64,000 nt of DNA, from positions 1 through 64,000 of the forward strand of contig NZ_FOVM01000007.1 in NCBI RefSeq assembly GCF_900115155.1, in the 5' to 3' direction. Below, piece after piece: positions 19,312-26,783 of this stretch. Numbering within the stretch: the stretch's first letter is position 1; each line of letters starts with the position of its first letter. The DNA is from Mycetocola miduiensis. Lineage in GTDB: Bacteria > Actinomycetota > Actinomycetes > Actinomycetales > Microbacteriaceae. The position numbers were made by a program, and so were the translations under genes. Below the pieces are notes generated by a model. That model did no database searches and was not told where the DNA came from. It saw only the letters and a list, made by a program, of their open reading frames with translations.

Positions 19312-20487
19312 ATGAAGGCACTCACCTGGCAAGGCAAACGCTCCGTCTCAGTCGAAACCGTCCCTGACCCCACGATCGAGAAACCCACGGATGTTGTCAT
19401 CCGCGTGACCTCCACCGCCATCTGCGGTTCCGACCTGCACCTCTATGAGATGCTCGGCCCGTTCCTGTCGAAGGGCGACGTGCTCGGCCACGAAACGATG
19501 GGAGTCGTCGAGGAGGTCGGCGGAGCGGTTACTCGCCTCTCTCCCGGCGACCGCGTGGTGATTCCTTTCGTCATCGCGTGTGGCGACTGCTACATGTGCG
19601 CTCGTGGGCTCCACACCCAGTGCGAAACGACGCAGAACACCGAGAAGGGCACCGGTGCCGCGCTTTACGGCTACACCGAGTTGTACGGGTCTGTGCCCGG
19701 TGGGCAGGCAGAGCGGTTGCGCGTGCCGTTGGCAGACTTCAACGCCACGAAAGTGGGCCACGACCTGCCGGACGACCGGTATCTGTTCCTCAGCGACATT
19801 CTCCCGACCGCCTGGCAGGGTGTCGTCTACGCCGATCTGCCGTCCGACGGCATCCTCGCTGTGATGGGGCTGGGACCGGTTGGGCAGTTCGTCGGCCGGA
19901 TCGGGAAGTACCTGGGGCATCGCGTTCTCGCGGTCGAGCCCGTGCCCGAGCGCCGGGAGATGGCGGAACGCTACGGCATCGAGACGTTCGACCTGACCGA
20001 CGACATTGTGGAACGGCTCCGCGACGCCACGGATGGGCGAGGTGCGGACTCGGTTGTCGAAGCGGTCGGGATGGAGGCTCACGGGAGCCCCGGTGCCGCG
20101 TTCGCGCAGAGTGCGGTCGGTCTGTTGCCCGATCCTCTCGCGAAGAAACTGATGGACACGGCTGGCGTCGACCGAATGGCCTCGCTCTACACGTCGTTCG
20201 ACTCCGTCCGCCGTGGCGGCACCGTGTCGTTGAGCGGCGTGTACGCGGGCGAGGCCGACCCGCTTCCGATGAAGACCCTGTTCGACAAGCAGGTGAGCAT
20301 CCGGATGGGACAGTGCAACGTGCAGCGTTGGCGGAGCGAACTTCTGCCACTCGTCGAGGACCCGGCCGACCCGCTCGGCGCAGAGGATCTCGTGACCCAC
20401 CGGGTTCCCCTGGACAAGGCGCCGCAGATGTACGAGATGTTCCAGAAGAAGGAGAACGGCTGCATCAAGGTTGTGCTGAAGCCGTGA
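19312..20487 (+). CDS. Zinc-dependent alcohol dehydrogenase (formaldehyde dehydrogenase-like)
   Basis: 391 aa MDR-superfamily enzyme. Catalytic zinc ligands sit in TAICGSDLH and GHE (GHETMGV). The structural-zinc lobe has four cysteines in CGDCYMCARGLHTQC. The NAD-binding Rossmann motif is GLGPVGQ. The long central insertion is like glutathione-independent formaldehyde dehydrogenases, so oxidation of a small aldehyde or alcohol is likely but unproven. AAGGGGGA precedes the ATG. Gene 3' ends at the palindrome at 20502. Confidence 0.88.
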   Translation: MKALTWQGKRSVSVETVPDPTIEKPTDVVIRVTSTAICGSDLHLYEMLGPFLSKGDVLGHETMGVVEEVGGAVTRLSPGDRVVIPFVIACGDCYMCARGLHTQCETTQNTEKGTGAALYGYTELYGSVPGGQAERLRVPLADFNATKVGHDLPDDRYLFLSDILPTAWQGVVYADLPSDGILAVMGLGPVGQFVGRIGKYLGHRVLAVEPVPERREMAERYGIETFDLTDDIVERLRDATDGRGADSVVEAVGMEAHGSPGAAFAQSAVGLLPDPLAKKLMDTAGVDRMASLYTSFDSVRRGGTVSLSGVYAGEADPLPMKTLFDKQVSIRMGQCNVQRWRSELLPLVEDPADPLGAEDLVTHRVPLDKAPQMYEMFQKKENGCIKVVLKP

Positions 20488-20501
20488 TACCTGAGCGTGG
20501 T

Positions 20502-20557
20502 CACCTGCTCCGGTCAGGACCACTCGGCGCGCCGGGTGGATCCGTCCGGAACAGGTG
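20502..20557. repeat. 56-bp imperfect palindrome downstream of the alcohol dehydrogenase
   Basis: Two 28-nt arms (CACCTG-TCCGG..GGCG and its complement) with five mismatches meet at GGCGCGCC. The RNA would form a long hairpin 14 nt after the stop codon. No U-tract follows, so it may act as a transcript-stabilising hairpin or a non-coding inverted repeat rather than a classical terminator. The following stretch to 20673 contains only a short GACGCGG..CCGCGTC inverted repeat and no gene. Confidence 0.7.
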
Positions 20558-20673
20558 ATGACGCGGCTGGCGCGAGATTTCCGCGTCAGAGGCGACTGCG
20601 CTTCAGGATGTCGTCGCTCGGTTTGGTCGGTTCCTCGGACGCGCGGCTCGACTCGACGTCTCCGTCCTGCCGT

Positions 20674-20787
20674 GAGCGCGGCGCATGCGGTCCAGGGGTC
20701 GCCGGTCCGATCCGGTGTTAAACGATAGAAGCCCGGACATTTCTGTCCGGGCTTCTTCTGTGTGAGCGATACTGGGATCGAACCAGC
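20674..20787. repeat. 114-bp tandem repeat, copy 1 (carries a duplicate of the tRNA-Val 3' end)
   Basis: Identical to copy 2 except one base (C at 20758, T at 20874), offset by 116 bp. It contains the hairpin at 20728-20755 and, at 20763-20787, the last 25 nt of tRNA-Val(GAC) on the minus strand: T-arm half, acceptor strand and discriminator. The rest of the tRNA is absent, so this copy is not a functional tRNA gene. Confidence 0.9.
20728..20755. terminator. Hairpin terminator, copy 1
   Basis: Perfect 12-bp stem GAAGCCCGGACA/TGTCCGGGCTTC with a 4-nt loop. It could end the alcohol dehydrogenase transcript on the plus strand. Its duplicate serves the tRNA genes on the minus strand. Confidence 0.7.
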
Positions 20788-20789
20788 TG

Positions 20790-20903
20790 GAGCGCGGCGC
20801 ATGCGGTCCAGGGGTCGCCGGTCCGATCCGGTGTTAAACGATAGAAGCCCGGACATTTCTGTCCGGGCTTCTTTTGTGTGAGCGATACTGGGATCGAACC
20901 AGC
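20790..20903. repeat. 114-bp tandem repeat, copy 2 (ends inside tRNA-Val(GAC))
   Basis: Copy 2 runs into the intact tRNA-Val gene, whose 3' 25 nt form its right end. 113 of 114 positions match copy 1, which suggests a recent duplication. Confidence 0.9.
20844..20871. terminator. Hairpin terminator, copy 2, after tRNA-Val(GAC)
   Basis: Same 12-bp stem and 4-nt loop as copy 1, 8 nt beyond the 3' end of tRNA-Val(GAC) on the minus strand; followed there by a short T-containing stretch. Confidence 0.75.
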
Positions 20904-20950
20904 GACCTCTTCCGTGTCAGGGAAGCGCGCTACCGCTGCGCCAATCGCTC
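20879..20950 (-). tRNA. tRNA-Val (anticodon GAC)
   Basis: 72 nt cloverleaf with acceptor GAGCGAT/ATCGCTC, discriminator A, anticodon stem CTTCC/GGAAG with loop CTGACAC (anticodon GAC), and TTCGATC in the T-arm. CCA is not encoded. It is last in a Gly-Cys-Val minus-strand cluster. Its 3' 25 nt are duplicated at 20763-20787. Confidence 0.95.
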
Positions 20951-20985
20951 ATGCTAATTGCTATGGTAATTCAGTTTTGAGTGTG

Positions 20986-21056
20986 AGGTGGCGACGGGAT
21001 TCGAACCCGTGTGGACGGCTTTGCAGGCCGCTGCCTCGCCTCTCGGCCACGCCACC
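20986..21056 (-). tRNA. tRNA-Cys (anticodon GCA)
   Basis: 71 nt with acceptor GGTGGCG/CGCCACC, anticodon loop CTGCAAA in a GGC/GCC-type stem (anticodon GCA) and GGTTCGAATCC in the T-arm. CCA is not encoded. Middle gene of the cluster. Confidence 0.95.
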
Positions 21057-21109
21057 GCGTGTGGTTGCCCACATGCCGTGGTCAACCCGAAGGCTAACCC
21101 CAACACTCG

Positions 21110-21181
21110 AGCGGATGACGAGATTCGAACTCGCGACCCTCACCTTGGCAAGGTGATGCGCTACCACTGCGCCACATCCGC
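21110..21181 (-). tRNA. tRNA-Gly (anticodon GCC)
   Basis: 72 nt with acceptor GCGGATG/CATCCGC, anticodon arm CACCTTGCCAAGGTG (anticodon GCC) and AGTTCGAATCT in the T-arm. CCA is not encoded. First gene of the minus-strand cluster. Confidence 0.95.
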
Positions 21182-21322
21182 ATTTGCTCGCATTCCTGCG
21201 TGCTTGAAAGACTCTACTTGATGATGAGCCGAGAAACAAAATCGAGTTACCGTGTTGTCATTTCGCGGCACAAAGACGCGAAAACGGATCCCATGTGGTT
21301 CGCGAGCCGGGTCCGGTTCCGG

Positions 21323-21328
21323 TACGAT
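21323..21328 (+). promoter_or_regulatory. Probable -10 box for tRNA-Val(CAC)
   Basis: TACGAT 36 nt before the tRNA, with a weak TTCGCG (21299-21304) at 18-nt spacing. Confidence 0.4.
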
Positions 21329-21364
21329 GAGACGTCGTCGTGAACCGTCAGGTTCGCGTGAAAT

Positions 21365-21440
21365 GGGCGATTGGCGCAGTTGGTAGCGCGCTTCCTTCAC
21401 ACGGAAGAGGTCATCGGTTCGAGTCCGGTATCGCCCACCA
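21365..21440 (+). tRNA. tRNA-Val (anticodon CAC)
   Basis: 76 nt including an encoded 3' CCA. Acceptor GGGCGAT/ATCGCCC, anticodon loop TTCACAC (anticodon CAC), T-arm GGTTCGAGTCC. Monocistronic and divergent from the Gly-Cys-Val cluster, with its own terminator. Confidence 0.96.
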
Positions 21441-21444
21441 GGTC

Positions 21445-21472
21445 GGCCCGCGGACATCCGTGGGCCTTTTTT
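21445..21472 (+). terminator. Rho-independent terminator of tRNA-Val(CAC)
   Basis: 9-bp GC-rich stem GGCCCGCGG/CCGTGGGCC with loop ACAT, followed by six T residues. It begins 4 nt after the tRNA 3' end. Confidence 0.9.
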
Positions 21473-21620
21473 CGTTGCACCCCGGGCTGGCAGGCCCAGC
21501 ACGGGTTGCTCCGGCGAAAATGGCTGGCGAATGTGACGCGAACCAGCCATTATCGACCGAGCAGGCGTCGTTCCGACCGATGTCGACCGAGGCCGGCGAC
21601 GGAAGCAGGGAGCCGCACGC

Positions 21621-22498
21621 ATGATGCACGATGACGAGGTCCTGATCGACGCAGGGCTCGTTGGTCGGCTTATCGCCGATCAGTTCCCTGAGTACTCCCA
21701 CCTGCCTTTCCGCGAGGTCCGCTCGATGGGCACGGTGAATGCGGTGTTCCGGATCGGAGGGCGGCTTGCCGCCCGGCTCCCGCGCGTGTTCAGGTGGTCA
21801 GGCGACCTGGAGAACGAGCTCGCCTGGCTCCCCGTGCTCCGGCCGCAGCTCCCGCTACCCATACCCCGGCCGGTCAAGACCGGCCGCGCTTCGGATGACT
21901 TCCCGATGACCTGGGCGGTCTACGAGTGGATCGACGGTTCGCCGTATGTCGGTGGCGCTATCCACCACGAGGTTGCGGCCGCGCGTGACCTCGCTCGTTT
22001 CGTTGCTGCGCTGCGCCGGATCGACCCGACGGGGCTCCTCCAGCGGGCTGAATGCCGCTCCTTGAGCTCGACGCCGTCACTCGTGACGCCCTTCACGCAT
22101 CCTCCGACGTCATCGACGCTGCGGCGGCCACGGCGGCATGGGACATCGCTCTGGACGGCACGAAGTGGGCGGAGCAACCGGTATGGATTCACACAGACCT
22201 GCTCAGGCCGAACCTTTTGGTGAACGACGGCAGGCTGACAGCGGTCATCGACTGGGGCGGAGCCGGCGTGGGCGATCCTGCCGCGGATGTCATTGCCGCC
22301 TGGAGCGTCTTCGGTGAGGCCGGCCGCCGGGAGTTCCGGAACGTACTGCAGGTGCAGGACGATGTGTGGAACCGCGCTCGTGGCTTCGCGCTGCACCAGG
22401 CTGTCATGATCATTCCCTACTACCGGCAGACGAACCCGGAGTTCGCGAAGATCGCTGCGCGCACCATCAGTGAGATCGTGCACGAGGCAACCTCCTGA
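21621..22498 (+). pseudogene. Aminoglycoside phosphotransferase-like kinase, broken reading frame
   Basis: Two adjacent frames together make one phosphotransferase of about 290 aa. The first (from ATG 21621) gives the N-lobe, with MGTVNAVFRIG, LPRV, ENELAWLPVL and YEWIDG blocks up to RRIDPTG. The second holds the catalytic core: WIHTDLLRPNLLV (H-x-D-x4-N) and VIDWGGAGVGDPAAD. They are joined by a -1 shift at the GGGG run 22031-22034, which restores a family-like GAPPAG, and then an in-frame TGA at 22049-22051. Two lesions within 20 nt point to a pseudogene; re-initiation at the ATG 22052 next to the TGA could still yield a C-terminal fragment. The substrate is unknown. Confidence 0.75.
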
Positions 22499-22506
22499 AC
22501 GCGGAG

Positions 22507-22541
22507 AAGTGCCGTGCACCGGTTAGCGGTACACGGCACTT
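22507..22541. terminator. Bidirectional hairpin terminator between the pseudogene and the ScyD/ScyE-like gene
   Basis: Long stem AAGTGCCGTG-c-ACC / GGT-a-CACGGCACTT around a 7-nt loop, in the 60-bp gap between two convergent genes. Confidence 0.8.
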
Positions 22542-22558
22542 CCGCCTGAGAGCCCGGG

Positions 22559-23716
22559 TCAGCCGAGATATGACCTCAGCGCCTTGCCGTCCAGGCTCAC
22601 TTTGACCAGCTTGGCGACGGGCAACGGGCCCTCAGGGCCGAGTTCGAATGTGTCCGTGGTGAGGTACAGGTTCTTCCCTGCGATCTCAATCGCCGCCGGA
22701 GACGAGATCGGGAACTGCGTAACCGCCCCGTCGCCCCACGGCGGGACGACGGAAACCTGGCCTTCGCCGTCTGCTCCACCGAACAACTCCGTGACGAACA
22801 CGACGCCCTGCTTCGAGACCGCGAGATTCGTCGCGCTGACGAAGCCCTCGGCGAAGGGTTGCACGTCGCCGGACCAGGGGTTCACCTTGTAGACGACTCC
22901 GCGCGCGCCGAGGCTCGCATCCTCGGGCCCGCCGGGAAGAGTGCTGACGTACAGCCAGCCCTTTGGGCCCACTTCCACGTCGGTTGGCACCGGCTCGAAC
23001 CGATACGAGTGGCCAACAACGCACGCCGGCATGCCGAAGGCCTCGGCGGTTTCGGCGGTCACAGCCACCGGGGCCGTCGGAGGAAGTACCGCAACGGTCG
23101 AGACGTTCCCGTCGTAACCGACTTTGAGGATGGCGTTCATCCCCGCATCCGCGACATAGACACCCTCTCGCGTAGCCAGGGACGCATATGGGTGTGTGTC
23201 GACGGCGCCCTCGTACGTCGGCTGCGAGAACTGCGACGTCGGGTCGGGTACGAATTGAGAGGCGCAGCTTGCGGGCAGATCCACGAAACCGTAGGTGTTG
23301 ACGGCGTCGGGATTCTCCTGCTCCTCGTGAGCGAAGAGGTCAGCGACCTGGACCGGTTCCTGCCCCTTTGAGACCCTCATGAGCACAGCCCGCGTGTGAT
23401 CCTGCGCGACCTGTGCGTAATACACGGTATTGCCGCGTGCGCTGACGGCGCTGATCTCATCACCGTCGCCGCCCAGAACGTCAGTCTTCTCGCCGCTAGC
23501 TGTCACCCTGGTGAGAGTGCCTGGGAAGTTCTGCGTGATCCATGCGGCCCCATTCGATTGGACCTCGAGAGAGAACGGTGCCATCAGCCCGTCGGCGAGC
23601 ACCTCCTGGTTGGCGACGATCGGTGGATGATCGCCGTGGGCCGACGCCGGCGTGGCGAGGGCGACTGTGGTGAGGACAGCAGCGCAGACCGCAGCCGTCA
23701 GGGTCGTAACTTTCAC
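22559..23716 (-). CDS. Secreted ScyD/ScyE-family beta-propeller-like protein
   Basis: 385 aa. A clear signal peptide covers residues 1-26 (hydrophobic core, ending ATPASA), so the protein is exported. The mature part has repeated VxxxGNTVYY / VYVADAGMNAILKV / GWLYVSTLPGG-type strands like NHL or SMP-30 propellers and matches the family named ScyD/ScyE, known from scytonemin clusters but widespread in actinobacteria with no defined role. GTG at 23716 follows AAGGAG with 6-nt spacing. No pigment-synthesis genes are nearby. Confidence 0.82.
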   Translation of the reverse strand: MKVTTLTAAVCAAVLTTVALATPASAHGDHPPIVANQEVLADGLMAPFSLEVQSNGAAWITQNFPGTLTRVTASGEKTDVLGGDGDEISAVSARGNTVYYAQVAQDHTRAVLMRVSKGQEPVQVADLFAHEEQENPDAVNTYGFVDLPASCASQFVPDPTSQFSQPTYEGAVDTHPYASLATREGVYVADAGMNAILKVGYDGNVSTVAVLPPTAPVAVTAETAEAFGMPACVVGHSYRFEPVPTDVEVGPKGWLYVSTLPGGPEDASLGARGVVYKVNPWSGDVQPFAEGFVSATNLAVSKQGVVFVTELFGGADGEGQVSVVPPWGDGAVTQFPISSPAAIEIAGKNLYLTTDTFELGPEGPLPVAKLVKVSLDGKALRSYLG

Positions 23717-23903
23717 TCCATGCTCCTTTGCGATGTGGTGACAGAGCACGTCACGACGACATCGCGGGGGCAGGATGACACTCTCTCGACAGGGCAGGTG
23801 ACAGGCGCATCTGAGCGAAACAGTCATGAGCATTGCTCATGTTCAGCAAACCGTATCGACGATAGCTCGGCTTGTCGAGCCCTTCGCTTGCAAGAGCCGG
23901 CGG

Positions 23904-24575
23904 TCAGTCCAGATATTTGGTCGTGACGAGGATAGCGCGGTGGTCGGATGCTCCAGCCGGGAGGGTCTTGACGTCGTCGATTCCCATGTTGACGCTCGTC
24001 ACGAAGTCGAAGTGGCCGCGGAAGATCTTGTACCGGGAGTAGGTCCGCGAGTTACTCAGGGACAGCTCGTAGCCCATCTCCTGAATCCTGCGGCGGAGGT
24101 TGTTCTTGAAGATCGGGTAGTTGAAGTCGCCGACCATGACCGTGGGAATTCCCTCAGCGAGGGAATGGAGTTCCGCATGCGCCGTCTTGATCTGATGCCG
24201 ACGCAGCGAGTTAAGGGCTGTCAGCGGCGCCGCATGAAACGATGCCACGAGCATCTCGCGGCCGGCCTCCTTGTCAATGAGCTTCGTTGCCAGGAGTCGT
24301 TCGGTGGCCGGCGAGAACAGCCGGTCGTGCAACGACTTCTTCAGTTCGAACGCCGTCGTGGACACCGGCGAGAACCGGTCGACGTTGTAGTAGATCGCAA
24401 GTCCGAGCCGGTTCCCCCGAGTGGAGTCGGCCAGCCGCAGGTTGCCCACTTCCGCCGGCAGAAGATTGCTGTCCGCTTCCTGGAGGCACAGGACATCCGC
24501 GTCGTACAACGTTTCCAGGCCGAGAAGTTCAGCGCTTGCCGCGTGCTTGCGGAGGTTGTAACTGATGATTCTGAT
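23904..24575 (-). CDS. Endonuclease/exonuclease/phosphatase family protein
   Basis: About 223 aa with the EEP landmarks in order: RIISYNLRKH at the N-terminus (metal-binding N), a catalytic-type glutamate in CLQEADSN, VGDFNYP, and the C-terminal SDHRAIL. It is therefore a metal-dependent phosphodiesterase with a DNase, lipid or nucleotide substrate not determined. No ATG, GTG or TTG stands at the expected start; ATC at 24573-24575 aligns with the family Met and has GGGG a few bases upstream. The nearest in-frame ATG (24695) would overlap the preceding toxin-like gene by 59 bp. Confidence 0.78.
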   Translation of the reverse strand: MRIISYNLRKHAASAELLGLETLYDADVLCLQEADSNLLPAEVGNLRLADSTRGNRLGLAIYYNVDRFSPVSTTAFELKKSLHDRLFSPATERLLATKLIDKEAGREMLVASFHAAPLTALNSLRRHQIKTAHAELHSLAEGIPTVMVGDFNYPIFKNNLRRRIQEMGYELSLSNSRTYSRYKIFRGHFDFVTSVNMGIDDVKTLPAGASDHRAILVTTKYLD

Positions 24576-24636
24576 GAGATACCCCGTCCGGACGAATCGA
24601 TTGGAAAATTCTAACGCTGTGCGGAGACCGTTCGGT

Positions 24637-25173
24637 TCAGTGCCAGCCGTAGCGAGCAGTGAGGATATCAGCCACGCGCGAGAATCGGGCGGCATCCAGG
24701 GCCGCGGCTTCGCGACGCATCCCGTCGGGATACACGCGGAAGATCCGCTCCACGCCGACCCAACTCGGCCTTCCCTGCGAGTCCCAGCTCCCCCGGCCGA
24801 TGGAAACGAAACTCGACGCATCGCCATGGGGTTTGCTGGTCAGCGCCACCGCCATTACCTCATCACCCTGCCCCGCAGCGACCAGCAACACCGGGCGGTC
24901 CTTCCCCCGGCCGTCACGCTCCTCGTACGGCACCCAGGTCCAGACGATCTCGCCCGGATCCGGGTTGCCATCCGTAGACGGCGAATACGCCATCCGAACG
25001 GGCCCGATCCTGCTCGGGTCCACCTCGACGGTGGCTCGCGGACCGAAACGGCCGGGCTGATCCTCGCCAGACGGCTCCTGTCCGGCTGGAGTAACCGGCG
25101 GCCGGGCGTGGGGTTCGGCAGGCCGACTCAGCAGGCGAACGACGGAATGGACAAGTCGGCCGAGGGATGCCAT
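24637..25173 (-). CDS. PemK/MazF-like toxin-family protein
   Basis: 178 aa. A variable, Pro-rich N-terminus (1-60) is followed by a PemK/MazF-type core: PGEIVWTWVPYEE, KDRPVLLV and VMAVALTSKP strands, ending ADILTARYGWH. MazF-type proteins are mRNA-cleaving endoribonucleases. No antitoxin gene is adjacent, and the long N-terminal extension resembles chromosomal solo family members in actinobacteria, so a toxin role is not established. It ends 62 bp before the EEP gene, with which it may be co-transcribed. Confidence 0.75.
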   Translation of the reverse strand: MASLGRLVHSVVRLLSRPAEPHARPPVTPAGQEPSGEDQPGRFGPRATVEVDPSRIGPVRMAYSPSTDGNPDPGEIVWTWVPYEERDGRGKDRPVLLVAAGQGDEVMAVALTSKPHGDASSFVSIGRGSWDSQGRPSWVGVERIFRVYPDGMRREAAALDAARFSRVADILTARYGWH

Positions 25174-25329
25174 CAGTGGCGTTCCCCACGATCGCTCGCG
25201 CGTTGGCGTGACGGGGCAGGTCGACGGTTCAGCTCTCGGCAGATCATGCGCTCATCATAGTGGCGGGCATCGAACACCTTGATGTGACAAGAACGGCTCG
25301 GCCTGATGCATGTGGCGCACGGAACGACA

Positions 25330-25362
25330 GAACGGGATGCCGCTGTAGGCGGCATCCCGTTC
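25330..25362 (-). terminator. Terminator of the ammonium transporter gene
   Basis: 13-bp stem GAACGGGATGCCG/CGGCATCCCGTTC with a short loop, 24 nt beyond the amt stop codon. Confidence 0.8.
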
Positions 25363-25385
25363 GGGCAAGGTGTCGATCTGAGGAG

Positions 25386-26618
25386 CTATACGACCTCGAG
25401 GGCGTATCCCTCTTCGCCGTGGACCGACGTGTCGACGCCAGCGATTTCGTCTTCGTTCTTGACCCGGAAGCCGAGAGTCTTCTGGATCGCGTACCCGACG
25501 ACGCCGGCGACGAGGAACGAGTAGACCAGCACCGCGAAGGCGGCGATGAACTGCACGGCGAGCTGCTGGAAGCCGCCGCCGAGGAACAGGCCGGTTTCGG
25601 TGGCGAAGAAGCCCAGGTACAGGGTGCCGACGAGGCCACCGACGAGGTGGATGCCGACGACGTCGAGTGAGTCGTCGAAACCGAGCTTGAACTTCAGTTC
25701 AACGGCCAGGGCGCAGATCGCACCGGTGAGGACACCGAGGAGGAGTGCCCAGCCCGGGGTCAGGTTCGCACAGGCGGGGGTGATGGCGACGAGGCCGGCG
25801 ACGGCACCCGATGCGGCGCCGACCGAGGTGGCCTTGCCGTCCTTGAGTTTCTCGATGACGAGCCAGCCGATGATGGCTGCCGCGGTCGCGCCGAGTGTGT
25901 TGATCACGATGAGACCCGTGTTGGCGAGTCCGTTGAGCCATTCTGCGCCCGCGTTGAACCCGAACCAGCCGAACCAGAGGATGGATGCGCCGAGCAGCGT
26001 GAGCGGTACGTTGTGCGGCTTCTGGATGCCCTTCTGGAACCCGACCCGCTTGCCGAGCACAAGTGCGAGGGCGAGGGCGGCGGCACCGGCGTTGATGTGA
26101 ACAGCGGTTCCACCGGCGTAGTCGATGACACCGATTCCCGCGTCTTCACCGAAGAGCGCGGTGCCGAGGTTCATGATCCAGCCGCCGCCCCAGACCCACG
26201 CCGCGATCGGGAAGTAGGCGAGTGTCGCGAAGATGCCGGCGAACAGCATCCACGACCCGAACTTCGCGCGGTCGGCGATGGCGCCGGAGATCAGGGCGAC
26301 GGTGATGATCGCGAATGTGGCACCGTACGTGGCGCCGAGGAGGTTCGTGTTCGCGTCCGCACCCTGGGAGAGTGCCGTCAGCCCGAAGTCGGCGAACGGG
26401 TTGCCTGCGAAGTCGAGCGGGTTGGCGACCGCGCTCATGTTGAACCCGTAGAGAATCCACAGGACGGTGATGAGGCCGAGTGCGCCGAAGCTCATCATCA
26501 TCATGCTGATGACGCTCTTGGCTTTTACAAGGCCGCCGTAGAAGAATGCGACGCCAGGGGTCATCACCAGCACCAGGGCGGTGGCTGTGATTCCCCAGGC
26601 AATGCTGCCGGTGTCCAT
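25386..26618 (-). CDS. amt: Ammonium transporter (Amt family)
   Basis: Membrane channel for ammonium uptake, 410 aa with about 11 helices. The Amt signature DYAGGTAVHINAGAAAL and the second pore histidine in VGIHLVGG are both present, giving the twin-His pore. The C-terminal tail (about 375-410) is the region that contacts PII in other Amt proteins. ATG at 26618 follows AAGGA. A GlnR-type operator at 26709-26747 suggests induction under nitrogen limitation. No glnK gene follows here, unlike the common amtB-glnK-glnD arrangement. Confidence 0.95.
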   Translation of the reverse strand: MDTGSIAWGITATALVLVMTPGVAFFYGGLVKAKSVISMMMMSFGALGLITVLWILYGFNMSAVANPLDFAGNPFADFGLTALSQGADANTNLLGATYGATFAIITVALISGAIADRAKFGSWMLFAGIFATLAYFPIAAWVWGGGWIMNLGTALFGEDAGIGVIDYAGGTAVHINAGAAALALALVLGKRVGFQKGIQKPHNVPLTLLGASILWFGWFGFNAGAEWLNGLANTGLIVINTLGATAAAIIGWLVIEKLKDGKATSVGAASGAVAGLVAITPACANLTPGWALLLGVLTGAICALAVELKFKLGFDDSLDVVGIHLVGGLVGTLYLGFFATETGLFLGGGFQQLAVQFIAAFAVLVYSFLVAGVVGYAIQKTLGFRVKNEDEIAGVDTSVHGEEGYALEVV

Positions 26619-26708
26619 AATCGTGTCCTTAAGTTCTCTCGAGTGCATCGGGCTGCCGACGGGGAACGCTGAGCGTTTGTCGGTGTATAGCCAGCTTGGA
26701 TGCCGGAC

Positions 26709-26747
26709 GTTTCGAGAGCGGTGTACCCGATGTTTCGGGTCTGTTAC
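26709..26747 (-). promoter_or_regulatory. GlnR-type nitrogen-control operator upstream of amt
   Basis: Minus strand reads GTAAC-N6-GAAAC-N6-TACAC-N7-GAAAC. The first half is a perfect match to the actinobacterial GlnR box (GTnAC-N6-GAAAC) and the second is degenerate. It lies about 90-130 bp before the amt ATG, with an AT-rich CTATAC between. Confidence 0.65.
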
Positions 26748-26783
26748 ACGGAGGGCGCCTCTGTAAAAAGAACGTTTCGCAGG

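Noticed and set aside
20497-20721. 74-codon frame in the repeat region
   Set aside because: Covers the palindrome and repeat, with no ribosome-binding site or recognisable protein character.
19348-20856. Long minus-strand frame opposite the alcohol dehydrogenase (about 500 codons)
   Set aside because: Mirror of the real plus-strand gene; its upstream end only runs through the duplicated tRNA-terminator region.
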